Shown here: piece after piece, positions 47,301 through 59,115 of the stretch
Position numbering within the stretch: position 1 is the first letter of the stretch
How the letters are laid out: every line of letters begins with the position of its first letter
Source: Eulemur rufifrons
Taxonomy: Eukaryota > Chordata > Mammalia > Primates > Lemuridae
Direction: 5' to 3'
Length of the DNA: 64,000 nucleotides
Assembly (NCBI RefSeq): GCF_041146395.1
Contig: NC_090990.1
Location: forward strand, 45,642,001-45,706,000
Made by a program: the position numbers and the translations under genes
Notes under the pieces: model-generated
What the model was told of the DNA's origin: nothing
Databases searched by the model: none
What the model saw: only the letters and a program-made list of their open reading frames with translations

Positions 47301-47427
47301 ATTCCTCCATTATCCCAGCAAATGGACATATTTGGGGAACCTGATAATATCATCCAATTAATTTTCTTTCCAGCCTTCTATCCTTTGAAAATTTTTGTTG
47401 GCATTTTACCTCTGTCTTCCTCTCAGC

Positions 47428-47612
47428 CAGTGGTACTCAACTAGATGTATATACTGGAATCCCCTGGGGAGAATTTTAAAAGTGCAGGTGCTGAGGGCTT
47501 GTGCCAGATCCTTGGAATAAAAATCTCCAGAGGTCAAGGCTGGGGAAGTATAGGCTTAAAGAGCTCCCCAGATGATTCTGATATAGGCCCTGATTAAAGA
47601 ATCACTGATCTA
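47428..47612 (+). mobile_element. MER5-type hAT-Charlie MITE
   Basis: CCAGTGGTACTCAACTAGAT, CCCCTGGGGAGAATTTTAAA, GCTCCCCAGATGATTCTGAT and AGAATCACTGA. The second such element within 700 bp, same orientation as MER5A above. Confidence 0.75.
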
Positions 47613-47634
47613 AGTAGTTGGTAATAATGTGGTT

Positions 47635-48055
47635 TGCTACGTATCAAAAACCATAAAATGTGCAGACCCTTGAAGCCATAAATATTCACTCCTAGAAATG
47701 GACCCCAAGGAAATAATCATAGATGAGTGTGAAGATGTGTTTACAAGGATGTTTAATACATATCTCTTTCTGAGTAGAAAAAGAGGAGAGGAAGGAGTTG
47801 GAGAAGGCGTTGAAGGAGAAGGAGAAGCAAGAAAAGAAACTGCTCAGCAGCAACATAGTGGGCACTGTAAAAATGAAAAACAAAATGTGGTACTCCCTAC
47901 TGCACAATATTATACAGTCCTGAAATAGATGGCTACATTTTTATAATGGTCACAAAAGAGTATAAGAGGCATGATTCACATTCTTGCTGTTTAAAAATAT
48001 AACTGTGAGAGATATACAACAAAACATCAGCAATAATTTGAACTAAGTGTTAGAG
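47635..48055 (+). mobile_element. Old L1 3' fragment, sense
   Basis: ATTCACTCCTAGAAATGGAC, CCAAGGAAATAATCATAGAT and CACAATATTATACAGTCCTG match old L1M/HAL1. A G/A-rich expansion (47776-47838) splits it. The 76-codon Glu/Gly-rich frame there is low complexity. Confidence 0.7.
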
Positions 48056-48461
48056 TTACAGGTTAATTTATAGGCATGCCTCGTTATATTGTACTTTGCT
48101 TTATTGTGCTTCCCAGATACTCAGGCTTTCACAAATTGAAGGTTCATGGCAACACCACGTTAAGCATATCAGCACCATTTTCCCAACAGCCTCTGCCCAC
48201 TTTGTGTCTGTGTCACATTTTGGTAATAATCACAATATTTCAAACATTTTCATTATTACTGTATCTGTTACGGTGATCTGTGATCAGTGAACTTTGACGT
48301 TACTATCATAATTATTTAGGGCCACTATGAACTGTACCCATATAAGACAGCAAACTTAATCAATAAATGTGTGTGTGTTCTGACCACTCTACCAACTGGC
48401 CATTCCTCCTTATTCCCTGAAATAACAGCAATACTGAATTAGGACAATTAACAGCCCTACA

Positions 48462-50368
48462 ATGGCCCCTAAGTGCTCAAGTGAAAGGAAGAGTCACACA
48501 TCTCTCACTTATATCAAAAGCTAGAAATGTTGAATCTTAGTGAGGAAGGCAAGTAGAAAGCTGAGACAGGCTGAAAGCTAGGCGCTTTGCACCAAGCAGT
48601 TAGTCAAGCTGTCAATGCAAAGAAAAAGTTCTTGAGGGAATTTAAAAGTGCTACTCCAGTGAACACATGAATGATAAGAAAGTGAAACATCTTTATTGCT
48701 GATTAGAGAAAGTTTTAGTGGTCTGGATAGAAGATCAAACCAGCCATAATAGTTCCTTAAGTCAAAGCCTAATCCAGAGTAAGGCCCTAACTCTTTTCAA
48801 TTCTATGAAGGCTGAGAAAGGTGAGGAAGCTTCAGAAGAAAAGTTTGAAGCCAGCAGAGGTTGGTTCGTGAGGTTTAAGGATAGAAGCTGTCCCCATAAC
48901 ATAAAAGTGCAAGGTAAAGCAGCACGTAGTGATGCAGAAGCTGCACCCAGTTATCCAGAAGATCTAGCTAAGAGCATTGATGAAGGTGGCTACACTAAAA
49001 AATAGGTTTCCAGTGTAGATCAAACAACCTTCTATTGGAAAAAGATGTCATCTAGGACTTTCATAGCTAGAGAGGAGAAGCCAATGCCTGGCTTCAAAGC
49101 TTCAAAGGACAGGCTGACTCTCTTGTTGGGAGCTAATGCAGCTAGTGACTTTAAGTTGAAGCCAATGCTCATTTACCAATCCAAATATACTAGGGCCCTT
49201 AAGAATTATGCTATATCTACTCTGTCTGTGTGCTATAAATGGAACAACAAAGCCTGGATGACAGCATGTTTGTTCATAGCATGGCTTACCGAATATTCTC
49301 AGACCAATGTTGACAACTTCTGCACAGAAAAGAAGATTCCTTTCAAAATTTTGCTGCTCATTGACAATGTACCTAATCATTCAAGAGATCTAATGGAGAT
49401 GTGCAAGGAGATTAATGTTGTTTCCGTGCCTGCAAACACACTATCCATTCTGCAGCCCCTGGATCAAGTGGTAATTCCAACTTTCAAGTCTTATTATTTA
49501 AGAAATACATCTCATAAGGCTATCACTGCCACAGTGATTCCTCTGATGGATCTGAAGAAAGTAAATTGAAAACTTTCTGGAAAGTATTCACCATTAAGGA
49601 TGCCATTAAGAATATTTGTGATTCATGGGAGTTGGTCAAAATATCAGCATTAGCCCAGGAACAGTGACTCACACCTGTAATTCCTACACTTTGGGAGGCT
49701 GAGGCAGGAGGATTGCTTGAGGCCAAGAGTTCGAGACCAGCCTGGCCAACATATTGAGAGCCCATCTCTATAAAAATAAATAAATAATACAAACAGCAGT
49801 TTGGAAGCCATTGATTCCTACTCTCATGAATGATTTTGAAGTGTCCATGACTTCACTGGAGAAAGTAACTGCAAATGTGGTAGAAATAGCAAAAGAACTA
49901 GATTTAGAAGTGGAGCCCATATATGTGGCTGAATTGCTGCAATCTCATGATAAAATTTTATTAATAACAGATGAGGATTTGCTTCTTATGGATGGATGAG
50001 CAAAGAAAGTGGTTCCTTGAGATGGAATTTATGCCTGGTGAAAATGCTGCAGACATTGTTAAAAAGACAACAAAGGATTTAGAATATTACATAAACTTAG
50101 TTTATAAAGCAGCAGCAGGCTTCGAGGATTGACTCCAATTGTGCAAAAAGTTCTACTGTGGGTAAAATGCCATCAAACAGCTTTGCATGCTACAGAGAAA
50201 TCTTTCATGAAAGGAAGACGCAATCAAGGTGGCACACTTCACTGTTGTCTTATTTTAAGAAATTGCCAGACCAACCACCACCTGACCAGTCAGCAGCCAT
50301 CAACATCAAGGCAAGACCCTCCACTGGCAAAAAGATTATGACTCACTGAAGGGTCAGGTGACCGTTAG
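48462..50368 (+). pseudogene. Tigger1 transposase pseudogene
   Basis: Starts at the ATG at 48462 (MAPKCSSERKS, the Tigger N-terminus) and ends at the TAG at 50366. The N-terminal helix-turn-helix DNA-binding region soon hits stops. 48718-49005 keeps part of the CENP-B-like second DNA-binding domain ([11 protein letters not shown]). 49008-49566 keeps most of the DDE nuclease: first Asp in SVDQTTFYW (the usual Glu after it is now Gln) and second in [11 protein letters not shown]. Downstream, after the nested Alu, ELDLEVEPIYVAELLQSHD and an [16 protein letters not shown] end survive in other frames. Several stops, frameshifts and the SINE make it non-functional. Confidence 0.9.
49653..49792 (+). 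mobile_element. Free left Alu monomer (FLAM) nested in Tigger1
   Basis: GTGACTCACACCTGTAATTC, CTACACTTTGGGAGGCTGAG, GAGTTCGAGACCAGCCTGGC, then an A-rich AAAATAAATAAATAATAC tail. There is no right arm. It splits the transposase frame. Clear TSDs are not visible. It must postdate the Tigger1. Confidence 0.9.
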
Positions 50369-50582
50369 CATTTTTTAGCAATAAAGTATTGTTTATTTAA
50401 AGTATATACAATATTTTTAAACAATGCTATATTGTACACTTAATAGACTACAGTATAGTATAAACGTACTTTTTATATGCACTGGGAAACCAAAAAAAAA
50501 ATGTGTGACTTGCTTTATTGAGATATTTGCTTTATTGCAGTGGTCTGGAAGCAAACCCACAATATCACCAAGGTATGCCATA

Positions 50583-50814
50583 TTTTATGTTTCCCTATTT
50601 TTTGAATTTTCTACAAAAAGCATCATTTTTATACAAACTTTTAAAAACATCCTATTTCTCATGATAGGATTTAGATCAAAACTATGAATATACTGCTAGA
50701 GACTGTCTCCAGATTAACATTCCTCCACAAATTGGAACTATTTGACTATCATCATTTAACTAGTGCTGAGAAGAAGATCTGCCTACTGAGGGCAGGCTGG
50801 GTTCAACTATGTGC
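50583..50814. other. Unassigned AT-rich DNA
   Basis: No features recognised; may continue the old L1 at 47635-48055 across the Tigger1 insertion. Confidence 0.35.
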
Positions 50815-50995
50815 TCACAGGTTTTCTCATAGATGTTATTTCAGGTGATCTTCAAAGCAATCTTACATGTTATGTATTATTATGACTCTTACTTTACAGA
50901 TGAGGAAAGTGAGACCTAGCTAGATTAAGTAACGGTCCCAAGGACAAAAGGCAAATGATGACAGAAACTGGGTGGAGGGTCCACGAGATCTCTCT
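50815..50995 (-). mobile_element. MIR SINE, antisense
   Basis: GGTGATCTTCAAAGCAATCT, CTTACTTTACAGATGAGGAA, AGTGAGACCTAGCTAGATTA and AAACTGGGTGGAGGGTCC. Confidence 0.85.
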
Positions 50996-51068
50996 GTATT
51001 ATTTCTTATAACTGCGTGTGAACTCACAACTACCTCAAAATAAAAGGTTTAATTTTTTTTTTTTTTTT
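50996..51068 (+). mobile_element. Possible old L1 3' tip, then poly(T)
   Basis: ACAACTACCTCAAAATAAAA followed by GGTTTAA resembles the last bases of old L1 3' UTRs. A run of about 19 T follows (51051-51069). Confidence 0.4.
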
Positions 51069-52259
51069 AAAGCAAGCATTTGGCAGAGCAAGGATTCACA
51101 CCTAACCCTGTCTGATGCCAACGCCTGTTACAGCCATGCTAAATCGGCCTTGTGTTGCTATTATCTGGCCTCTTTCTCAACCTTGCCCACTAGATGCTTT
51201 GGGTGACTTTGTTGGAACTTTGCTAAAGGCCAGCACATTGTCCTCTACAATGTGACTCTGCTCAAACTGTTCAGGAAGTCCCTGTGCCATGCCTGCTAGG
51301 AGCAGTGGAGGGGTAGCCTGCGGTTTTGGTGCCAAGGAGGAGCAGAGTAAAGGAGGTAAGAGTCAGTGGGCATTTTGCCTGACTGAGGACTCTGGGATTG
51401 GACCCTCAATAGATATGCAAATTGAATTCTGTGTAATTTGGGCTTTTCAATAACCTCAGCATGTGTTGGATGTGTACAAAAAGAACCGTAAAATAAAATT
51501 GCAGACAAAAGGGGGAGTCGGAACATAGAAAGGGGAAGAATCGGTTTATTCCACAAGCCAAACAATGGGTCATAATAAATTCGCCAGCCATTAGCTCTTT
51601 AGTTGCATGGAACAAAGAGATTGAAATGAAATGGAGAGAAAAAAAAGAGTCACAGTTAACTGTTAGGTGGCTGGCCTGCTTCCATTTGGCCAACCAGACA
51701 GATCACAGGATGAGCCAGGGAGCTGCTCGGGGGCATCTGCCACCTCTTAGGGGCAGCCCCCACTGGTCTGCAACTCAGCCATGGCTCTTCCATATGTTCA
51801 GGTGTCACTGGGGCAAAATTTTTCCTTAGGAAAAACATGTAATAAAAAGATCCAATTGTGTTTTAATCAGCCATCAGTTAATCTATAGTCACATGTCCCC
51901 AAAAGAATTATAAGATAAAGAGGAGTAAAAGGAAGAATAACGAATTATAAAGTATAAAACAATGAGAGACATTTAGAAAGAAACTGAAAGAGAAGCAGAG
52001 AGAGAGAGAGACTAACAGAAATAATAATAACCAGAACTACTGTTGCCAGGACTGCTGCTCCCACTAACAGCTCCATCATCATTTGTGAGTATCAAGTGTG
52101 GCCTCAAACCCCAGGGCAGCCCTGTCCCCAGGACAGAGCCCTGGCAGCCCTCCAGGCACTCCTAGGAGCCCTGAGCAGCTTTCTCTGAACACATCTTCTG
52201 CTCTGACTGAGCATGTCTCAATCACTAACCTTCCCACATTTGTTCTTGGTTGTCTTTTA
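51069..52259. other. Unassigned non-coding DNA
   Basis: About 1.2 kb without a named repeat. A short GA run lies at 51995-52010. Frames on both strands at 51296-51838 overlap each other and show no domain. Confidence 0.35.
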
Positions 52260-52440
52260 ATTTGTCCATTCCCCTAATAGACTCCAAGGTTCTTAAAGCG
52301 GGGTCTACAGTTCCTGAATGCTATGTATCCTAAATGCCAAGCATTGGGCCTGACCAATTCAGGTACTCCAGCAATATTGACAAAATGGATGAATAAGTTT
52401 TGCATGGATGGATAGATGGATGAATGGATGATAGATAAGT
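52260..52440 (+). mobile_element. L2 LINE 3' tip, sense, with GGAT repeat
   Basis: ATAGACTCCAAGGTTCTTAA, then TAAATGCCAAGCATTGGGCC, then ACAAAATGGATGAATAAG. The end has expanded into a (GGAT)n/(GATA)n array at 52404-52440. Confidence 0.7.
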
Positions 52441-52565
52441 GAATGAATGCCAGGCACAGTAATCCTCACACTAGCCCAGCGAGTTAGCTGTTATTAATCC
52501 CATTTTACAAATGAGGAAAGTAATGCATAGAGAAACCCAAGTATAACTCTTTAACTTGTGAAACA
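52441..52565 (-). mobile_element. MIR SINE, antisense, partial
   Basis: AATGCCAGGCACAGTAATCC, TCACACTAGCCCAGCGAGTT and CCCATTTTACAAATGAGGAA. Confidence 0.8.
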
Positions 52566-53419
52566 GCATCACTCAAAGAAGACTTGTATCCTGAGAAACA
52601 GAAGAGAATAAAGGTCTGGAGAGGTTTGGGGAGCAAATGGTTGGGAAAAGAAGAAAATGGGAGGAAGGGTAGGGAGAAATTGTGACAGAGCTAAAAGGGG
52701 GTTCTGCCTGGTGCCCTCAAAATAGAGGACCAGGCTTTGGCTTTGTTTGAAATGTGAGTAATAAATTCTGGGGTGAGCATAGCCAGAAATGTATGACATC
52801 ATATTAGCACAGAATCAGCAGTTTGAGATAGACTCCTAAATCCTATTTGGCTCTGACAGGTGGACTGTTTTTGGGTATTTGCAAACTGGCCAAGGTCATC
52901 CCTGGTAGTCCTAATGCAAAATGAAGGTCAACAGAGATCTGACAAACAAACAGAAGTGCTCAGAGATTCTGGTGTCTGCATTTAAAAAAGGAAAGCAATG
53001 CGGCAGTTTTGCTTGGGTGAGGCTGGAACAATCTCACTCTTAAAGACATAAGCCCCATGGACCCTCCTTGCCATAATTTTCAGAGTAATATGATTTTTGA
53101 CAAATTCATTAAGCAATAAGACATGACAGACTGTAAATTGCTCCCTGTTAATTTATGTCCACTATATGGTTGGGCATTCAGCCAAAGCTTGGTCCTATCT
53201 GAGAGCAAAGATATAAATTACCTTTGTGTAACCACAGCCTGGAATGCTTTGTAAAGATCAGAGGATGATTGAATTCTAGAGCCCTCAACCCATAGGATGG
53301 GAATTCAATCCCTTACCCAGGCAATAACTTCCACTGAGTGTCCACTTTGGAACAGCCACAGTTTATCAGGATTTCGGGAATGCACATAGCTTGCTTTCTA
53401 TAAAGTGATAAGTCCCACA
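52566..53419. other. Unassigned non-coding DNA
   Basis: No gene or repeat recognised. Confidence 0.4.
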
Positions 53420-53770
53420 CTAAAGGGAAGAAGTTATTTCTTAACAAAGCACAGAAAAAAGTGATCAGTTCTAGAGCAGTAGGGAAAACAAGGGGGATCA
53501 GGGAAGGCTCCAGAGAGATGATTTTTGAATTAGGTCCTAAAATAAATGCAGACATTCTTCACATGAAGAAGCATGGAAGTTCACTGCAGGAATAACCCAC
53601 AGAGGTGGAAAGCTATGGTGTGCTCAAAGAGCTTGAGCAGTTTGGTGCCACTGCACCTCAGGGTGCAGGGAGGGGAATCAGAGGCAGTTTATATGGCAAG
53701 AGAGTAAGTCTGGGTCAAACTGAGAAGTCTTGGACTCCATGATAAATGTCTAGGAGTTTATTCAATGGTT
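53420..53770 (-). mobile_element. L2-like LINE, antisense, highly diverged
   Basis: GGATCAGGGAAGGCTCCAGA, TTGAATTAGGTCCTAAAATA and GTCTTGGACTCCATGATAAA keep the antisense L2 order, with low similarity between. Confidence 0.5.
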
Positions 53771-54389
53771 CTCTTCTCTGCATCTCCATTCAATTATTGT
53801 CACACTGGGAGATTGAAGATTCCCATCAAAAATGACTGTTTGGATGGACCATTAGTTGTCAAGAAGGATATAAACCCTGAGGCTGGTATGCTATTCTGAT
53901 CATTTAGGCAACAAACAATAATAAGAACAATAGTTAATCTATATTGATCATCACTTTCAGTCACTCCTAGAGAGATATTCTGCTCAGGCTGGAAGACTGG
54001 ATTAAAACACAACTGTTCAGGGGCCACTTTTGGTGAGGGGGTTGGCCAGGCCTATTGCCTCAGAATCCAGCAAATAAGTTCAGGCCCCCTCCTTTCCCTC
54101 TAAGCATCTAGGAAAAGACAAGAGGAAGACCGGGGTTTTGGACTGTGGAAATCTCCACGCCATCAGCCCTATTCCCTATTTATTAGGCAGAGCCCCCTAC
54201 ACACAGCCCTGGACTGAATCAACAGATTCGACTCCATGAACAGATTCCTCTATAAGTTTCTACTAGGTATATCAAAGAAAAGGAAAAGGAAGGGGAAGAA
54301 ATTCTGGGTTAAGAAATTCTTCCCAACCCAGGGCAGCAGAATCAAGGGATTTGACTTCCAAAAGGAAACAGGACACATGAGTTTCATTC
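53771..54389. other. Unassigned non-coding DNA
   Basis: No gene or repeat recognised. Confidence 0.4.
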
Positions 54390-54530
54390 TACCCTCACTC
54401 ACCAGCCCTGTGGCCTTGAACAAAGACATCTTACCTCTCAAAGCCGCTATGAGAATTAGAATGAAATGATGCATGGGAAAATATCTGGCACAGAGTAGGC
54501 CTTCAAAAGGTGCTATTGAATTTCAATCTA
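54390..54530 (+). mobile_element. MIR SINE, 3' part
   Basis: GCCCTGTGGCCTTGAACAAA, GCTATGAGAATTAGAATGAA, then ATCTGGCACAGAGTAGGCCT. Confidence 0.75.
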
Positions 54531-54954
54531 TACTCAGCTAGTATCGATCTTGAGAAATAAGCAAAATTCATATAGGAAATGTTCAATATGTTGGAAAGGG
54601 CTGCAGGCCCAAGGAATAAGCTCAAGGAAATCATCAGCAAGATGTCTTGGCATTGTGAAGGGCTTGGTTAGCACTTTTTCCAGTTATTTTCAGCCTCTGG
54701 AGACCTTTTATCAGGTCACATTTTATACTGATATTGTTCGTGAAGTTGGCATGCTTTCTTAGTCTTCTCCAACCTACACACAGGGAGACAGGCCCCAGGA
54801 GGTTGAGGGAAGTTTTGTTTCATGTGAATCTACCTACAGTGTGAAACGCATCAAGTCCCTGGGGATTTCTGACGTGATTTAGACATTCTTTGCCTGCCCA
54901 CTGCAAGAGGCTTTACAGAAAAGGCATCCTGTCATCTCACTAACAAGCAGGAAG
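54531..54954. other. Unassigned non-coding DNA
   Basis: No gene or repeat recognised. Confidence 0.4.
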
Positions 54955-55200
54955 CAGATGAGGTGGCGGGGAGAACGCCGGTCTGGGTCTCAGGAGATCT
55001 GGGTTTGGAAGCTCAGCCCTGTCACCTGGGAGACCTTGGGCAAATTAACTTTTCTGAGACTCAGTCTGCTTGTCTAAAATGTAAATAATAGGACCTATTG
55101 TTTGGGATTATTTCTTAACTCAAATGATATAACTTATGTGAAAGCACTTTATAAATCGTAAAGTGCCAACAACTGTGAGTGTTATAACTCTCATAATTAT
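54955..55200 (+). mobile_element. MIR SINE, near full length
   Basis: GAAGCTCAGCCCTGTCACCT, GGAGACCTTGGGCAAATTAA, CTGAGACTCAGTCTGCTTGT and TGAAAGCACTTTATAAATCG. Confidence 0.85.
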
Positions 55201-55759
55201 TATTTATAGTGATGGAGTGTACAGGCTTTGCTGCCAGTTAAATCTGTCAGTCTCAGTGTCCCCAGTGCCCCTTGGCTACTGTCTCTGTTACTCAGGATCA
55301 CAGCAGGAGACATAATTCATTCCCAGGTGGCTCAAATGGGGAGACTTCAATGAAGCCCCTACTTAGAGAAGTATGGATAGAGTTAAGAAATAAACAAGGA
55401 ATGGTGAAGAATCAAGAGGCCTGCAACAGCTGGAAGCAGTTACTGCCCCCTGTGGCTGTAGGGACAAAGAGAGGAAAAGCTTTACCAGAGCTCAGTGAAG
55501 GCTGGAGCCCTGATGGAGGAGGTATGCAGCTATTACCAGACACGGGGCACCAGGGCACGGGAGACTTCTCTCTCCTGTCCGCCAATCTCCCACTGACCGA
55601 ACCCAATCCGCAGACAACCAGCAAGAGATTCAAACGATGCAATTCATGGGATCAAGCTCTCAAAGACACAGGTCTCTGTGCTCTGCTCTTTCCTACATTC
55701 TGCTTTTCACAGTGTTAGTCCGTGATATCTAGCCAGAAGCACCACCGGTCGTTACGGGC
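55201..55759. other. Unassigned DNA carrying a 148-codon frame
   Basis: The longest plus-strand frame outside recognised repeats (55272-55718) begins MATVSVTQDHS. It has no domain, signal peptide or conserved motif I recognise. An antisense frame (55412-55642) overlaps it. Wording around 55490-55640 suggests a decayed LTR. I do not call a gene. Confidence 0.4.
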
Positions 55760-55970
55760 AGGATTCTGAGGTCTGTATTCAAATTTGCCACATACTGGCT
55801 GCATGATCTTTGGTAAATTGACTTAACCTCTCAGATCCTCAGTTTTCTCACCTGAAAAAGGGGGATTACAAAGCACCAATTTCTTAGGGTAATGTGAGTA
55901 TCAAAAGCAGCAGTATCAGTAAAGCACTGTCCAAGATACACAGTAAGCACTCCAAAAGTATGAACCATGT
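55760..55970 (+). mobile_element. MIR SINE, near full length
   Basis: TGGCTGCATGATCTTTGGTA, CTCAGTTTTCTCACCTGAAA and AAGCACTGTCCAAGATACAC, then AGTAAGCACTCCAAAAGT. Confidence 0.85.
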
Positions 55971-56289
55971 TGCCGTTTCACTTTCCACAGACTCATGTTT
56001 TACTGCTTCCCTCTCCCCAACACTGCCACACTAGGAACCCTTTTCCATGGGAACCTCATCCTCATACATCTTTAACCTTTTTTTATTTTATCCTAACTGA
56101 AACTTGAATCTCGTTGGTAGACTTTCAAGTGTGTTTCTTTTTTACTTAACTTCTTGGTAACATTACACTGTTAATTCCCTCCTTCTAGAAAAGCCTTCTT
56201 TCTTGGCTTCTATGTTATTATCTCCTGGTTTCCATTTTGCTTGGATAGACTGTGTTCACACTGAATTTATTTTCTTTCCTACAAAACAC

Positions 56290-57440
56290 GCTCCTTTCCT
56301 CTTACCTTAATTAATGGCACCCACATCACCCAATTGCGTAACCCTGGATGTCCTACCTCTTTCTCATTCCCTGTATCCAATAAAACATGAGGCGAAATAC
56401 ATTAAATCTCTAAAATATATCTAGAATCCGTCTACTTTTCTCTATCCCTAATAGCACTGTGCTTATGTGAGCCATCACCATCTCTTGCCAACTTCATCCA
56501 ATAACTTCCTAAGTGGTCTCACTGCCTCTTGTCTTTCTTTCATTACCCATTCTTCACACCACAGTCAGAAAGAACACATTTTCTCAAATTGCTACCCTTA
56601 TTAAAAATTCCTCAGTGACTCTGCATTGCCCTTATCAAAAAGCCGACTCTCTTGGGCCGGGTGAGGTGGCTCATGCCAGTAATCCTAGCACTCTGGGATG
56701 CCGAGGTGGAAGGATCGCTTGATGTCAGTAGTTTGAGACCAGCCTGAGCAAGAGTGAGACCCAGTATCTACTAAAAATAGAAAAAAAATAGCTGGGCTGC
56801 TAAAAATAGAAAAAATTACCCCAGGCGTGGTGGTGCATGCCTGTAGTCCCAGTTTCTTGGGAGGCAGAGGCAGAAGGATCACTTCAGCTCAGGAGTTTGA
56901 GGTTGCAGTGAGCTAGAATGACACCATGGCACTGTAGCCTGGGCAAGAGAGTAACGGTCCATCTCAAAAAAATAAAAATAAACATAAAACCACTCTCATA
57001 ATTGCTAGCAAGACCCTCTAAGTCTTAACCCCTGCCAATGACTAAATACTCATCTAAAGGCACTACTTTCTCTCCCTCAACCCCATCATCTAAAGACACT
57101 CCTTTCTCTCCCTCAGCCCCAATCATAACAAAAGACTTGCAAATCCTTCAACTCTCCAACTGTCTCTCTTATCTGAGGGGTGTACAAGTTGGCCAGGATC
57201 CTCCACCCCCAAATTGCTTTTGGCTAACTCTCACTTGCCCTTTGCATTTCAGTTTATATGCTGTTTTCTCTGGTAACCTTTCCTGACCCTGAAAGTCTGA
57301 TTTAGCTGGCTATCCTAGGTGCACCCTCATGGCTTTCAAGTGTTGATCCTATGAAGGCAGAAATCACACTGATCTTTGATCTTTTTTTTTTTTAACATTT
57401 ATGGATAGTATCTAGCATATTTTGAATAAAATAATATTCA
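56290..57440 (+). mobile_element. L2 LINE, sense, split by an Alu
   Basis: Upstream part: ACTTCCTAAGTGGTCTCACT, CCACAGTCAGAAAGAACACA, then GTGACTCTGCATTGCCCTTA. After the Alu it resumes with AGACCCTCTAAGTCTTAACC, ATTTCAGTTTATATGCTGTT, and TATGAAGGCAGAAATCACAC near the 3' end. The two halves are colinear. Confidence 0.75.
56651..56985 (+). mobile_element. Dimeric Alu SINE, strepsirrhine-type
   Basis: Left arm: GGGCCGGGTGAGGTGGCTCA, AATCCTAGCACTCTGGGATG, CCAGCCTGAGCAAGAGTGAG. Right arm: GGCGTGGTGGTGCATGCCTG through GGCACTGTAGCCTGGGCAAG. The linker has a duplicated CTAAAAATAGAAAAAA segment. Worn TSDs AAAAGCCGACTCTC (about 56637-56650) and AAAACCACTCTC (about 56986-56997) place it within an L2. 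Confidence 0.9.
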
Positions 57441-58680
57441 GCTGTATAAGGTAGTCTCTGTGTGATCTGCATTTTCCTATAAGCTTATCTCTGGGACTCT
57501 AGAATTTTCTCCCAACTAGAGATAAAATTGTGGGGGGTCAGGCATGGTCTTGATCTTGAACCAGTTAAGTCTGAGATAATCTCACCATTTTAGCTGTGTC
57601 AATCCACAAAGAACCTCAGGAGCCCCACCCAAGTTCACAAAACAGGAGAGGGTCAATCACTGTGAAATGAAAGGGTGCACACATTCAAAGAGGACTATGA
57701 ATAAGGTAAGTGCAAAGTTGATTTTGACCTGCAATAAGCAACATAAACATTTGTTGTCCTGAGTGTTCTATTGCAGTTTCTCATCTTAGGAAAGCCCTTC
57801 AGACTATTCACTGCTGGATCCACTTAAATGCATAGGTTTTACCACTGGACCAAATCATAAGTGTCCATATTTCTATCTGAAACACAACCGTTCAGCCAAA
57901 AAGAATGGTACTGAATGTTTTTTGTGCCCGTATTACAAAAAGGTCATTCATTGTCCTTTGCTTTCCTTAGCTTTCAGCATCTACTCCTAGCTAGGTTTCC
58001 TTATTCCATAAGAAGTAATTCTACAAAATAAAATCTGGTTATACAGTAAGAACATATCTTTTTAACAACAAAAAATCTTTAGTTTCACAGTTAAGGCTTA
58101 CCAAGTTTTCCGAACTAGAGAATATAAAATGGTTACATGCTGGGTTAAAGATTTCTGTTCTACAGAGAAAGGGTAGTTACTTTATCTCCCGGGCACCACA
58201 GAGCAGCACACAGAGAGATTAAGCCCTAATGTAAAGAAAATGTGGCTATGTGCTAGTTATTACCAATGATAAGTCATTAAAAGAATCCCTACTTTCTACT
58301 TCCAAATCCCAAGCTGCTTCCAAACACTGCAGTGCCTTCCTTCAGATAATGAAACAGAAATAATCATGATTCCTATACTCATTAAGTAAACAACTAAACA
58401 TGCTTGCAATTGCCAAACGATGTCAGATACTATATAATGAATTATGCAACACTGGGAAGAGGTGCTGAAAGAATCAAGAGGCAGTCGAGTGCAGAAGCTT
58501 CCCGGAAAATTTTGGGAAAGTGAAATGGAGAAAAAAGGGCAGGGGAACCCAAAGAGTAGAAATGCTTTATTAATATTAAGGCAACAGAGCCATGAGTAAG
58601 CATAACATATTCATGGAAAAGGGCAGAAATACATGTGATGAACAACAGCAGGAAATAAAATTAGACATATAGAGATGGTC
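57441..58680. other. Unassigned non-coding DNA
   Basis: About 1.2 kb of AT-rich sequence without a recognised repeat or gene. Confidence 0.35.
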
Positions 58681-58774
58681 TGCATTTGAAAGGAAAGAGG
58701 TGATATTAAAATCCACATGTAATTCAATGCATTTGAAAAGAAAGAGGTGATATTAAAATCCACATGTAATTCAA
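58681..58774 (+). repeat. 47-bp tandem duplication
   Basis: Two abutting copies, 58681-58727 and 58728-58774, both starting TGCATTTGAAA and differing at only one base (G at 58692, A at 58739). Such low divergence means a recent duplication. The unit is not a known repeat. Confidence 0.95.
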
Positions 58775-58889
58775 TGCTCTTCAATAGGAGAAAACTATTA
58801 TTAATTGAATTTAAGTATCATTTTGAGTAAAAATATGCTGCATGGCTGCAGATGCTCTTGATAATTTTCAAAACAGGGAAGTAAGTCAA

Positions 58890-59115
58890 GTGATTTTATT
58901 TAGCATTTATTGCCCACTCCCTACAGGCACCCATTGTAGTAAGTGTTTTGAATATATTTTCACGCAGAATCTACACAAGCACCCTGTGTGGTAGGTGCAG
59001 ACGTGCTTCCCTTTTCACAGGGAAAAAATTTGGGCCAGACACATTTCCAAGCCAGGATTCAATGCAGGTCTTTCTGATCCCGGAACCTGAGACTTTAACT
59101 CTCACTGAATTCAGC
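58890..59115 (-). mobile_element. MIR SINE, antisense
   Basis: TAGCATTTATTGCCCACTCC, CGCAGAATCTACACAAGCAC, CAAGCCAGGATTCAATGCAG and GACTTTAACTCTCACTGAAT. Confidence 0.75.

Larger units (their letters stand above)
48071..50582 (+). mobile_element. Tigger1 DNA transposon, near complete
   Basis: A TcMar-Tigger (pogo-like) element bounded by TA at 48071-48072 and 50581-50582. The termini GGCATGCCTCG (48073) and CACCAAGGTATGCCA (50566-50580) are inverted repeats. Subterminal CTTTATTG/CAATAAAG motifs are present at both ends. Length is about 2.5 kb including a nested Alu monomer of about 140 bp, close to the family's usual 2.4 kb. Cut-and-paste mobility is long lost. Confidence 0.95.

Noticed and set aside
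49045..49569. 174-codon open frame
   Set aside because: It is the DDE part of the dead Tigger1 transposase, not a host gene; stops and frameshifts lie on both sides.
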